Shown here: positions 17,860 to 27,818 of the stretch, piece by piece
Layout: the number at the start of each line of letters is the position of its first letter
Numbering within the stretch: position 1 is the stretch's first letter
NCBI GenBank assembly: GCA_016929065.1
Contig: JAFGJO010000009.1
Location: forward strand, 1-64,000
Length of the DNA: 64,000 bases
Direction: 5' to 3'
Source: Spirochaetales bacterium
GTDB lineage: Bacteria; Spirochaetota; Spirochaetia; SZUA-6; RPPD01
Program-made: the position numbers and the translations under genes
The notes under the pieces: model-generated
Database searches by the model: none
What the model was told of the DNA's origin: nothing
Seen by the model: the letters and a program-made list of their open reading frames with translations, nothing else

Positions 17860-18372
17860 TTATGGCTTATGAATTTCCGCAAGCGGAATGGTTCGCAGAC
17901 AGTATATCCCGGTAAAACAATCCTGATGTACATTATACCGGAGCCGGTAATCGCCGTAGTCCCTGCCTTCCGGCAGCACGGCACACTCCATATCGATCAT
18001 TGCGACGGTGACCGCGACAGCCTGGAATTCAACAAGGAAGGATTTTGTATCGTTGGGATCAAACCGCACATAGTGGTCATTTCCATGCCCGTACATCGGT
18101 TGTTTTGTGGTCAGATTGAACACCCGTTTGCTCCAGGTCTTTTCACAGGAATCGTTTTCAAAGCCGGTTACGTGTGAACAATTCAGTGTTAAAGAGTGTG
18201 AGATATCAATGGGTACCATAAAGGTGTGGTTGTACCGGTTTTGCAGGATGTACTCAAGAGTAATACTTGATCCGCTGTGCGACGGCAGTACGCTGAATTT
18301 ATTGAATGTAAAGGTAAAAAAATAACCGGAATCAACAATCTGATATAAAAAACTGTTTTCTATTGCAGCCAT
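17860..18372 (-). CDS. Hypothetical protein, beta-rich, not recognised
   Basis: A 170-residue protein without signal peptide or membrane helix. It has alternating strands and several cysteines (LNCSHVTGFENDSCEKTW, MIDMECAV, VHQDCFTGIYC). Its middle resembles 'GNDHYVRFDPNDTKSFLVEFQ'. It may belong to a small spirochaetal family but I cannot name it. It is convergent with the efflux operon, shares the terminator zone, and lies just downstream of the SPOR-protein gene on the same strand, though 61 bases separate them. Confidence 0.55.
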   Translation of the reverse strand: MAAIENSFLYQIVDSGYFFTFTFNKFSVLPSHSGSSITLEYILQNRYNHTFMVPIDISHSLTLNCSHVTGFENDSCEKTWSKRVFNLTTKQPMYGHGNDHYVRFDPNDTKSFLVEFQAVAVTVAMIDMECAVLPEGRDYGDYRLRYNVHQDCFTGIYCLRTIPLAEIHKP

Positions 18373-18433
18373 ACTTTCATTGTATCACACACGCTGTTAC
18401 TCTGCAATATTTGGTATTGGATTGCCTGCTGCC

Positions 18434-19111
18434 CTAGGGTTTATAGGTAATATAACTGGTTTCCATTCCGTTGATTTCCTTGATCCAGGCGAGGAATTTC
18501 TGTGCTTCGGTTTTGGTTGCATAGGGACCAATTAATACGGTGTAGAATTGACTGCCTTTGACTGTTTCCGAGAAAATGCGGCCGCCGAGCCCGTTTTCTA
18601 CAAGTATTTCATTGTTCGCATCGGCATTGCTTTTATGTCTGAACGCACCGGTTTGTATATAATATGAATTTTTCTGTGCGGTAACCGGCGGGGTTGTGGG
18701 GGCTGTTTTTTTTACTGTTTGCGGAGTGGTGACGGTTTTTTTCATGGGTTCGGTGGTTTTTGTTTCATAGCGTACCGGCTCTGTTTTTGCTGCATCTTCC
18801 TTTCCTGACGATTCGATTATCGGCTTTGACTGTTCCTGTTCACCGAGCATTCTGGTGTCTTTTTTATAATATCCGTTGGAAGTTGTATTGTCCGGCTCCT
18901 GCATTCCCGGCAATGGAACATTTTTCATTGTATGTTCGAATGGATCGCCTGGGTTTGTATATGTATTTCTTATATCATCCACCGGCAGTTCTGCAGAAGC
19001 GGTGGTCACCGCTCCTCCGGGAGTTTTCGCGTTCAATAGCCATATTCCGCCCAGAATAACGACAAGAAATAAAAGTGAAATAGATAAAATAACCCACAAT
19101 ATTTTGTTCAT
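18434..19111 (-). CDS. SPOR-domain membrane protein
   Basis: A 225-residue protein: an N-terminal membrane helix (ILWVILSISLLFLVVILGGIWLL), a long Pro/Thr/Lys-rich linker, and a C-terminal SPOR domain at about 148-225 (YYIQTGAFRHKSNADANNEILVENG...FYTVLIGPYATKTEAQKFL). SPOR domains bind denuded glycan strands of peptidoglycan at division sites, so this may be a division or cell-wall protein. It is the last gene of the minus-strand group fliS-flgN-polA-coaE, 13 bases after coaE. Confidence 0.85.
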   Translation of the reverse strand: MNKILWVILSISLLFLVVILGGIWLLNAKTPGGAVTTASAELPVDDIRNTYTNPGDPFEHTMKNVPLPGMQEPDNTTSNGYYKKDTRMLGEQEQSKPIIESSGKEDAAKTEPVRYETKTTEPMKKTVTTPQTVKKTAPTTPPVTAQKNSYYIQTGAFRHKSNADANNEILVENGLGGRIFSETVKGSQFYTVLIGPYATKTEAQKFLAWIKEINGMETSYITYKP

Positions 19112-19124
19112 AAACCAACACCTT

Positions 19125-19706
19125 TTAAAAGTCCGAAGACAGATTTTTCATTATATTCTCTAACTGTACCGCACAAGCAATTTCATCAAAGCGGTTGTCT
19201 ACGTTATATATATCGACATTCCCCGTGGTTTTATTAGAGAGTATTTTCAATTGCGATAAAAACCGCTTTATTATTTCACAGAAATCCAGCCTGTCCCTCT
19301 TTTTTGCACGGAATATTCGCTGGATCAGCGGTGACCGGACGATGATAACTGCATCGCAGAGGGAATCCAGTTTCATGGGAAATAATAACGCGGCATTGAT
19401 TACGGCATTTTTATAAAGAAGGATCTGCTGTTTTATTAATTCAGTCATTTCCGGATGGAGGAGCCTTTCAAGTGCCTGCCGTTTTTTTTTATCCGCGAAG
19501 ACAATCCGTCCCAGCTTCCGGCGGTTTATTGAGCCGTCCGCATCGGTAATTTTTTGGCCAAAAGAGGCAATAACTTCCCGGCTTTTTTGTGAGAGGACTT
19601 CATGGCCAATTGTATCGACATCAATCTCGGTAAAATTCCGTGCTGCAATCAGGCGGGTGATAATGTTTTTGCCGGAACAATATTTTCCTGTTACGCCGAT
19701 GACCAT
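19125..19706 (-). CDS. coaE: Dephospho-CoA kinase
   Basis: A 193-residue enzyme of the last step of coenzyme A synthesis, phosphorylating dephospho-CoA with ATP. It shows a modified P-loop (GVTGKYCSGKN instead of the usual TGGIGSGKS), the DVDTIGHEVL substrate motif, RRKLGRIVFADKKKRQALERLLHPEM, and the lid-like RAKKRDRL. The sequence is diverged, as in Treponema. It follows polA by 21 bases and precedes the SPOR gene by 13, in one operon. Confidence 0.85.
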   Translation of the reverse strand: MVIGVTGKYCSGKNIITRLIAARNFTEIDVDTIGHEVLSQKSREVIASFGQKITDADGSINRRKLGRIVFADKKKRQALERLLHPEMTELIKQQILLYKNAVINAALLFPMKLDSLCDAVIIVRSPLIQRIFRAKKRDRLDFCEIIKRFLSQLKILSNKTTGNVDIYNVDNRFDEIACAVQLENIMKNLSSDF

Positions 19707-19727
19707 AATAATTCCTCTGCAGACAAT

Positions 19728-22460
19728 CTAATGGATGCTTCCCCAGCTTTCTCCGGCCTCAATATTGACCCGGAGCGGGACAGCCAGGTGTACTGCTTTT
19801 TCCATGATGTTTTTTACCGCTGTCATGACCGTCTTTGTTTCTTTTTTTGGGGATTCGAGGATGAGTTCGTCATGAACCTGTAAAAGAAGTTTGCTTGCAT
19901 AATCGTGACTGGTCAAATGATTATGGATTTTTATCATGGCAAGCTTGACGATATCAGCGGCACTTCCCTGAATTGTTGTATTAAAGGCAATCCGTTCACC
20001 GCTGTTGCGCTCTGTCCTGTTCGCACTGTTAATGGTACGAACTGTCCGTTTTCTGCCCATAAGGGTCGTTACGAATCCTTTTTTTACTGCATCTGCGATG
20101 ACAATATCGCGGAATTTCTGAACACCGGTGTACCGCAGAAAATATTCATCGATAAAACTGTCTGCTTCGGTTCTGCTTATCTTGAAATCGCGGGCAAGGC
20201 GGAACGCACTCATGCCGTAGACAACGCCAAAGTTGACGGTTTTTCCCATCTGGCGTTCATTCGGCTGCACATCATCAATATCCTTGTGAAAGATAATTGA
20301 GGCGGTGAGTGCATGAACATCAGTCCCTTCTAAAAATGCTTTGGTCAGCAATGGGTCTTTTGACAGATGAGCAAGCACGACAAGTTCAATCTGGGAGTAA
20401 TCCGCGCTGATAAACAGTGAATCTTCTCCCGGAACGAATGCCGCGCGGATTCGTCTGCCTTCGTCGGCCCGTACGGGTATATTTTGCAGATTGGGATTGT
20501 TGCTGGAAAGCCGGCCGGTTGCGGTTCCTGTCTGCATATACTGGGTATGAATTTTGCCGGTGTCGGGATTGATGATTTTCGGCAATGTATCAAGATAGGT
20601 GTTTTTCAGTTTTGACAGGGAGCGGTGCTCGACGATCATGGGAGGAATCTCATCATCACATGTAAGGAGGAGCTGTTCAAGGACCTGGTTGTCAGTTGAA
20701 AAGCCGGTTTTTGTTTTCTTTACCGGCGGGAGATTCCGTTCAGTAAAGAGTACTTCCTGCAGCTGTTTGGGAGAATTGATATTGAACTCATGGCCGGCGG
20801 CCTTGTAAATATCTTCCTCAATTTCCTTTAACCGCGTTTCAAAAACCGAACCCTGTTCCTTGAGTTTTTCGGGGAGCACCCGGATTCCCGCCAATTCCAT
20901 TTCCGCAAGAATAGCCAGAACCGGCATTTCGATCTCGTGAAATATGGTATCAAGACCCTCTTTCTCCAGGAGCGGGAGGAAATGGCGATACAGCTGAAAC
21001 GTAATATCAGCATCTTCTGCAGCATAGTCTGTTGCCTGCTGAAGGTCTGCGTGTGACAGGTTGAACAGGCTTCCTTTTGCAATGATATCCGAATATTTTA
21101 TGGTCTTGAATGAAAGATATTTTTCTGCAAGGACATCCATGCTGAATGACCGCTGGCCTTCGCTGTCCAGAAGCCATGCGGCAATCATGGTATCAAACAT
21201 TTTGTTTTTTATGACCGCACCTGCCCGCTTCATCACCTTGTAGTCGTATTTGATATTTTGTCCAATCAACAGTATCTCCGGGTCCTGAAACACGGGCGCC
21301 AGGATTGAAAGGACGGTTTCCAGCGTGAGGCAGTTTATGCCTTCAGACTGAATGGGGATGTACCAGGCTTTGTTTTTATCCAGTGCGACAGAAATCCCGA
21401 TTATTTCGGCTTCCATTTCATGGATGCTGTCTGTTTCAGTATCAAAGGCAAAATACTTCCGGTCCTGGATAGTTTTAACTATTGCTGCCAACTCCTGCTG
21501 GTCTGTAATTGCCTGATAGGTCCCCTCTGCGGTCGAGGGGAGAGGAGCGCTGGATTCTTCCACTTCAGCGATTTCAGGAGTAGAGGGGGCCTTGTTTGAT
21601 TTGAAAGTCTGAACAATTGATTTCATCCCCTGTTTCTCAAAAAGCGGCAATGCCGCAGAAACGTCGAGCCGCTCGATGGAGAATGAATCGAGTGCTGCGG
21701 GCAGTGGTACCTCGCAGGCAAGCGTAACAAGTTCCCGGCTCAAAAATGCATTTTCTTTTCCTGCGGCCAGTTTTGTCTGCGTGGCAGCCTTGATCGAATC
21801 GATGTGTACATAAATGTTTTCAAGGGTTCCGTGTTCCTCAAGCAGTTTTACCGCTGTTTTTGGTCCGATGCCGGTAACACCGGGAATATTGTCTGATTGA
21901 TCACCGGTCAGGGCCAGATAATCGATCATCTGATGCGGATGAACACCGATTTTCTCGAACACCTTCGCGCTGTCCCAGATTTCATATCCCGACTGTTTGG
22001 AAGAAGACCGCATGACGAGGACATTGGTATTTACCAGCTGCAGGACATCCTTGTCACGGGAAACAATTCTGCATCCAATCCCTGCTTTTGCACCCTCCAC
22101 TGCCAGAGCAGCGATACAGTCATCTGCCTCGAATCCCTCAACCCGCAGAAATGGCATGTGCATGGCAGAAAGAATTTCTTCGATCACACCGATCTGCGCA
22201 TGCAGTTCATCAGGTGTTTTATCACGGTGAGCTTTGTAGAGAGGATATTTTTCATGCCGGAAAGTTTTAGTTTTGGAATCCAGAACGATGACACAATCTG
22301 AGGGATTATATTCACGCAAAAATTCAAACAGGGTCCTGAAAAAGCCGAATACTGCCTGGGAATTGTTCCCTTCAGGATTATAAAGAGGCCTGTTGATAAA
22401 TGCGAAATAAGATTGATAGATGACACCGTATCCATCGATGACATGCAGTGTTTTTGTCAT
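19728..22460 (-). CDS. polA: DNA polymerase I
   Basis: A 910-residue repair and Okazaki-fragment polymerase. The 5'-nuclease domain (1-290) has GYGVIYQSYFAFINRP and EGFEADDCIAALA plus the helix-hairpin-helix TGIGPKTAVKLLEEHG. The 3'-5' exonuclease (about 330-510) keeps the metal ligands in FAFDTETDSI, IGQNIKYDY and YAAEDADITF, so proofreading seems active, unlike in several relatives. The polymerase (about 520-910) has SADYSQIELVVLAHLS, RQMGKTVNFGVVYGMSAF and LLLQVHDELILE. It overlaps the stop of the flgN gene by 4 bases. Confidence 0.97.
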   Translation of the reverse strand: MTKTLHVIDGYGVIYQSYFAFINRPLYNPEGNNSQAVFGFFRTLFEFLREYNPSDCVIVLDSKTKTFRHEKYPLYKAHRDKTPDELHAQIGVIEEILSAMHMPFLRVEGFEADDCIAALAVEGAKAGIGCRIVSRDKDVLQLVNTNVLVMRSSSKQSGYEIWDSAKVFEKIGVHPHQMIDYLALTGDQSDNIPGVTGIGPKTAVKLLEEHGTLENIYVHIDSIKAATQTKLAAGKENAFLSRELVTLACEVPLPAALDSFSIERLDVSAALPLFEKQGMKSIVQTFKSNKAPSTPEIAEVEESSAPLPSTAEGTYQAITDQQELAAIVKTIQDRKYFAFDTETDSIHEMEAEIIGISVALDKNKAWYIPIQSEGINCLTLETVLSILAPVFQDPEILLIGQNIKYDYKVMKRAGAVIKNKMFDTMIAAWLLDSEGQRSFSMDVLAEKYLSFKTIKYSDIIAKGSLFNLSHADLQQATDYAAEDADITFQLYRHFLPLLEKEGLDTIFHEIEMPVLAILAEMELAGIRVLPEKLKEQGSVFETRLKEIEEDIYKAAGHEFNINSPKQLQEVLFTERNLPPVKKTKTGFSTDNQVLEQLLLTCDDEIPPMIVEHRSLSKLKNTYLDTLPKIINPDTGKIHTQYMQTGTATGRLSSNNPNLQNIPVRADEGRRIRAAFVPGEDSLFISADYSQIELVVLAHLSKDPLLTKAFLEGTDVHALTASIIFHKDIDDVQPNERQMGKTVNFGVVYGMSAFRLARDFKISRTEADSFIDEYFLRYTGVQKFRDIVIADAVKKGFVTTLMGRKRTVRTINSANRTERNSGERIAFNTTIQGSAADIVKLAMIKIHNHLTSHDYASKLLLQVHDELILESPKKETKTVMTAVKNIMEKAVHLAVPLRVNIEAGESWGSIH

Positions 22461-22894
22461 GAGCTGATATCAATAAACTGCGGATCGTCATTTGTCGGGG
22501 ACAAATATCCGCCCTTTGCCTTTATTTTTTTTTGAACTTCCGCCATTTTTATTTTTAAATTCTGCATCCGTTCCTTTAAAAGCTGTCGGTTTTGTTTGTT
22601 TATGTCAAGTGCCTTTTCGAGCAGAGCGGTGATTTCTCCTTCAAAGGCAAGCAATTCTGAATCCTCATTTGCATCGCTGTTCATATTTGCGAACTGCTGT
22701 ATTGTCCTGTGGCTGCCTGAAATTTTATCAGTGAATACACGTTCGAGCGAGGTATAGTATTCTATTTTTTCCTGATCACCTGATTCTATTGCTTCTGCAG
22801 CCTGCTGGAGCAGATGAATATAGTCTTCGATATTGTTTTTCTGCTGATGCAGCAAATGCTGATACTCTTTTTTAATTGCCAGTTCTTGGCTCAT
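22457..22894 (-). CDS. FlgN-like flagellar export chaperone
   Basis: A 145-residue, almost wholly helical protein (KKEYQHLLHQQKNNIEDYIHLLQQAAEAIESGDQEKIEYYTSLE) with the length and charge of FlgN-type chaperones, which hold hook-filament junction proteins before export. The assignment rests on its place between fliS and polA and on its helical pattern, not on a sharp motif. It begins with ATG at 22894 and overlaps polA by ATGA. Confidence 0.55.
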   Translation of the reverse strand: MSQELAIKKEYQHLLHQQKNNIEDYIHLLQQAAEAIESGDQEKIEYYTSLERVFTDKISGSHRTIQQFANMNSDANEDSELLAFEGEITALLEKALDINKQNRQLLKERMQNLKIKMAEVQKKIKAKGGYLSPTNDDPQFIDISS

Positions 22895-22926
22895 GAGCAG
22901 GTTCCTGTGTAAAAAGTTTACAATAA

Positions 22927-23355
22927 CTATCCTGCAATATTAATACTCGGCGAGGCGGAATTGCCTGTATCTGTCTGTGTTTTTGCCGCTGCTTCTGCCC
23001 ACGCATTTCTGAGTTCACTCAGGTGTTTTTTTATTTCGGAGAGGGTTTTTTCATTTTTTTCAATATTTGCCTCGACAAGACGTTTATTCATATATACGTA
23101 CAGACTAAACAGATTTTTGGCGATTTGCTCGCCTTTTTCGAAATCCAGAGAAACCATAAGCTCGGTAATGATATCCTGCACTTTAATTATTGAATTACTT
23201 GCTTTTTCGTATCCCGAGTGTTTTTTCCCAATTTCTTCGATTGCCAGATTCATATGTTTTATGGCGCCGTCATAAAGCATAATGATCAGCTTTCCGGGGG
23301 TAGCTGTTTTTATCTGTATTTCTTTATATGAATTTGTCGGATTCTGCGTGTTCAC
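22927..23355 (-). CDS. fliS: Flagellin export chaperone FliS
   Basis: A 142-residue chaperone that binds the C terminus of flagellin and prevents early polymerisation. The family start YKEIQIKTATPGKLIIMLYDGAIKHMNLA is clear, and the C-terminal helices (LYVYMNKRLVEANIEKNEKTLSEIKKHLSELRNAW) fit. The start codon is GTG at 23355 with ggaggc upstream. A sigma-28-like promoter lies about 45 bases upstream. It heads the group fliS-flgN-polA-coaE-SPOR. Confidence 0.92.
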   Translation of the reverse strand: MNTQNPTNSYKEIQIKTATPGKLIIMLYDGAIKHMNLAIEEIGKKHSGYEKASNSIIKVQDIITELMVSLDFEKGEQIAKNLFSLYVYMNKRLVEANIEKNEKTLSEIKKHLSELRNAWAEAAAKTQTDTGNSASPSINIAG

Positions 23356-23399
23356 TGTTTGCCTCCCTAAAAAATATGCAGGTTACACCCGTATCTATT

Positions 23400-23427
23400 G
23401 TATCGGCTGAATATTCCATCAACTTGA
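23400..23427 (-). promoter_or_regulatory. Sigma-28 (FliA) type promoter of fliS
   Basis: On the minus strand, tcaagttg (23420-23427, 6 of 8 to TAAAGTTT), a 12-bp spacer, and gccgatac (23400-23407, 7 of 8 to GCCGATAA). The spacer is one base longer than the usual 11. Placement just upstream of fliS fits flagellar late-gene control. Confidence 0.6.
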
Positions 23428-23511
23428 GATTTTCTGTCATTAATCCTTATGCATTTTGGCCAAATTATCAATAGGCTGTTTGGCATAAATTTGATTTTTA
23501 ATTTTTTTGCA

Positions 23512-25800
23512 TTATTTTGCGTTTTCCATCAGTGTGGATACCGGCACAATCTCGTACCCCTTGTTTATCAGTGCATTAATCAGGATATCAAGATACTGAA
23601 ACAGGTAATCTTCGCGGTCGTTTACTTCTACTCCGAGTTCAACCGGAATAATAGATCCCGGCTGTTTCAAAGAAATAATGCGTTCAATCAGTTTTGAAGC
23701 ATTCATATAGCTTTTTGAACCGATTGCTGCCTCTGACCGGGAAACCCAGTCGAGTGAATCAACATCCCTTCCGACATAAGAATAATTCATTTCACGGGAT
23801 GCGTCAATGATCGTGGAATTCACGATATAATACGGGGCATGCCAAATCAGGGCAAGTTCTTTGCCGGTAGCCTGAAAATAGTCATCCTCATTACGTGCCA
23901 GGCCCTTTTTAATAAAATCCGTGTCTATATTTAACCGTGCATCGGTCATATTGAAGTTTGCATAAAACAGAGAGCCAACCTCATGTCCAGAATCCGCAAT
24001 TTCCTTTACCGCGTCCGGATACCGACGGATAAACTCTCCATTCACGAAAAAAGTACACCGTATGTTGTAATCATTCAGTATATTCAATACTGTGGATAAA
24101 CCCTCGGTTGATTCAATCGCGTTGAACACCAGTGCCACTTCGCGTTGGCGGATTCGTGAACCGTGATTGAAGAGGGTAAAATCAATCTCGCCCTCCTGGA
24201 CCGGATAATTCTCATATTGATAGTCCTGATGAGGAAACAGGGGATAGGTATTAAGGCCTTTCAGGTCACGGATCATTACGATATTTTTGTATTTCCCCTG
24301 GTCAATATCCTGTAAGAAAGCACGATACTTGTCGGACGTTGTTTTTAATTCCTGCACTGCAAAATTTCCCTGCTGTTTCCATGCATTTTCTGTCTGCGGG
24401 GTTGCATATGCTTTGCCGTCAATTTGTGTAAGAATTGTGGTGTTGTCGGCAGCAAATCCTGATTTCTCTCCCGGCTGGGAAACAGTGAGAAGGGAGGTCG
24501 TTTTGCTGCTGATAGTGTACAATTCAACGGTTTTTTGACCGGCAATAATAATTTCATTAGATGATTTCCAGATCGCATGAACCGGATTGACGCCGGGAAC
24601 CGATATTTCTTTTTTCCATGAACTGTATTGGTAAATATCAATGCCTGTGCTGCGGACAAGCAATGCCTTTTGACCGTCATCCGACAATACGATATCTTTA
24701 ACTTCCTGGTCCTGTGTCTGTGTAAATCCCTGGATTTCTTGATCTTTCGGGACCTGAATGCGGAAAACATTGTATGTTTTTTTGCCTTTTGCGATTCCTT
24801 CTGCAAGAAGGGTGAGCTTGTCATCCAAAGACCATACGACCTTTTTTAATGTAGTATTTCGGGGAAGGTACAGAAAGGGAAGTGAATGTACCGCGTCTTC
24901 TGAAATAAAATCCTGAGGTTTTAATTGAAGCAGCATGATGTTCTGCTGGGATTTTTTGAACAGTATTTTTGTCCCGTCCGGAGAAATCCAGAACTGATCA
25001 ATGTTTGATTCAAAACGAAACGGAATTTTACCGGCAATCACACCCAGTTTGACAAATCCGGAATACAGGGCACGGGTAAACAATTCGGTGCTTTGAATTT
25101 TATAAACAAGCGAATCCGAAACAAGAAACAGGTTTCCGAACATGTCCCATTGGATATTCGACAATAGGCCGTCTGCAAAATTTCTGTAGGTTTCTGCCAT
25201 AACCCGGTTTTTTTCAAGCTGATCTATCGAGTAATAATAGAGCTTTGAATCCTTGCTGTAGATAAGGTTTTTTGAGTTCGGCGCCCAGCTCACCGGCTGA
25301 TTCTGCAATGACAGGGGAATCTTGTCGGAAACAATAAATTCCTTTTGCTGTGTCATGTCATAAATCATTAACTTTCCGAATGCCTCGGAGACCGGTTTGT
25401 GATACACAAGATACTTTCCATTCGGAGATGTTTTTACCGGGACGATTTTGCCCTTTTCAACCTCATAACCGTGAATAAATGAAGGAAATAATGAGACCGG
25501 GGTAAATTTTGTCAGAGATGCATCACTCCGGAAAACCCCAAACCTGTTTTGGATCTGCAGTTCATTTGTTCCGCTCAGGTAAAGAATTTCTGTCGGGAAG
25601 AAGGTCAATTGCGATATTTTTTTTGTGGCAATATCGGAAACGAACAGGGTTTTATACGTTCCATATCCGGGAGATTCGGACAGGGAGGTGAAAAGTAGAT
25701 TCTGGTCATTGTTCATACCGAGTTCGGTAAACTCAATTTGAGCTCCTGCCTGAATAGAAAAAATTAAAAGCATTATTGTCACAATCAATTGGAAACGCAT
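23512..25800 (-). CDS. Secreted beta-propeller protein with degenerate polysaccharide-deacetylase domain
   Basis: A 762-residue protein with a signal peptide (RFQLIVTIMLLIFSIQAGA). Residues about 25-540 are TolB/WD40-like propeller repeats (FVSDIATKKISQLTFFPTE, PVSWAPNSKNLIYSKDSKLYY, IDQFWISPDGTKILFKKS). Residues about 552-762 have a NodB deacetylase fold: VALVFNAIESTEGLSTVLNILNDYNIRCTFFVNGEFIRRYPDAVKEIADSGHEVGS. The catalytic Asp-Asp of motif 1 reads Asn-Ala and the metal-binding H-x3-H is missing (LFYANFNM), so it is probably not an active deacetylase; a glycan-binding role is possible. The gene starts ATG at 25800. It stands alone on the minus strand. Confidence 0.75.
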   Translation of the reverse strand: MRFQLIVTIMLLIFSIQAGAQIEFTELGMNNDQNLLFTSLSESPGYGTYKTLFVSDIATKKISQLTFFPTEILYLSGTNELQIQNRFGVFRSDASLTKFTPVSLFPSFIHGYEVEKGKIVPVKTSPNGKYLVYHKPVSEAFGKLMIYDMTQQKEFIVSDKIPLSLQNQPVSWAPNSKNLIYSKDSKLYYYSIDQLEKNRVMAETYRNFADGLLSNIQWDMFGNLFLVSDSLVYKIQSTELFTRALYSGFVKLGVIAGKIPFRFESNIDQFWISPDGTKILFKKSQQNIMLLQLKPQDFISEDAVHSLPFLYLPRNTTLKKVVWSLDDKLTLLAEGIAKGKKTYNVFRIQVPKDQEIQGFTQTQDQEVKDIVLSDDGQKALLVRSTGIDIYQYSSWKKEISVPGVNPVHAIWKSSNEIIIAGQKTVELYTISSKTTSLLTVSQPGEKSGFAADNTTILTQIDGKAYATPQTENAWKQQGNFAVQELKTTSDKYRAFLQDIDQGKYKNIVMIRDLKGLNTYPLFPHQDYQYENYPVQEGEIDFTLFNHGSRIRQREVALVFNAIESTEGLSTVLNILNDYNIRCTFFVNGEFIRRYPDAVKEIADSGHEVGSLFYANFNMTDARLNIDTDFIKKGLARNEDDYFQATGKELALIWHAPYYIVNSTIIDASREMNYSYVGRDVDSLDWVSRSEAAIGSKSYMNASKLIERIISLKQPGSIIPVELGVEVNDREDYLFQYLDILINALINKGYEIVPVSTLMENAK

Positions 25801-25918
25801 GAAATTACCTCGTTGTGCCTGTTTGTCTCTATTTTCGGCACCGTCTGATATAATTATAGTCTAAAAATACAGTGAAATCATCAGGAGAATACAGGAATAC
25901 ACGGAGAGTTTTTTATTA

Positions 25919-26152
25919 TTATTTCAGCTGAAGAAAAAAATTGATTTCTGCCTCAATTTTTTCCAGACGTTTTTCAAGTTTATTCAGCTGACGAAGCTGC
26001 CATCGGGATTGTACTTTACCCAGGTCTGCAAAAGACTTGTCAATGATATCACTCATTTCGCGGTTTTGGTGCCGGTTACCGCAGAATGGGCAGAATCTGA
26101 ATTCACAGTTGAGAACATTACCGCATTGTTTACAAAAGGTCACGGTTTTCAT
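25919..26152 (-). CDS. Zinc-ribbon protein with coiled-coil tail
   Basis: A 77-residue protein with two C-x2-C pairs (TFCKQCGNVL and RFCPFCGNRH), forming a zinc ribbon, and a helical tail LRQLNKLEKRLEKIEAEINFFL, probably a coiled coil. Function unknown. No ribosome binding site is seen before the ATG; instead a perfect 20-bp palindrome lies at 26162-26181, which may control it. Confidence 0.65.
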   Translation of the reverse strand: MKTVTFCKQCGNVLNCEFRFCPFCGNRHQNREMSDIIDKSFADLGKVQSRWQLRQLNKLEKRLEKIEAEINFFLQLK

Positions 26153-26161
26153 ACTAGAAAA

Positions 26162-26181
26162 GTATATATCCGGATATATAC
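26162..26181. promoter_or_regulatory. Perfect 20-bp palindrome before the zinc-ribbon gene
   Basis: gtatatatcc followed by ggatatatac, no spacer. It ends 9 bases before the ATG at 26152. It may be an operator or an RNA hairpin that hides the start; the alternative is an A/T-rich chance palindrome. Confidence 0.45.
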
Positions 26182-26202
26182 AATTTCAAATTTATCGCAG
26201 GT

Positions 26203-26236
26203 AAAAAAAAGACTGCCCGAAATATGTCGGGCAGTC
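26203..26236 (-). terminator. Rho-independent terminator of enolase
   Basis: Perfect 10-bp stem (26211-26220 with 26227-26236), 6-nt loop, then a run of eight T on the minus strand (26203-26210). Confidence 0.92.
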
Positions 26237-26258
26237 CATCAATTGTTTTACAACCGGT

Positions 26259-27667
<1,409 letters not shown>

Positions 27668-27818
27668 TTGTAAAAATTTCGCTGTATTATTTAAAAGCCA
27701 ACCTGATGTTTCAGTTATTGTTATAAAATCATAATATGGAAGTAAATGAACAGAATGTCAAGTAGAAGCAAGGATAATTCAGTTGTCTGCATTGCTTGGC
27801 AGATATAATTCCTGGAAG

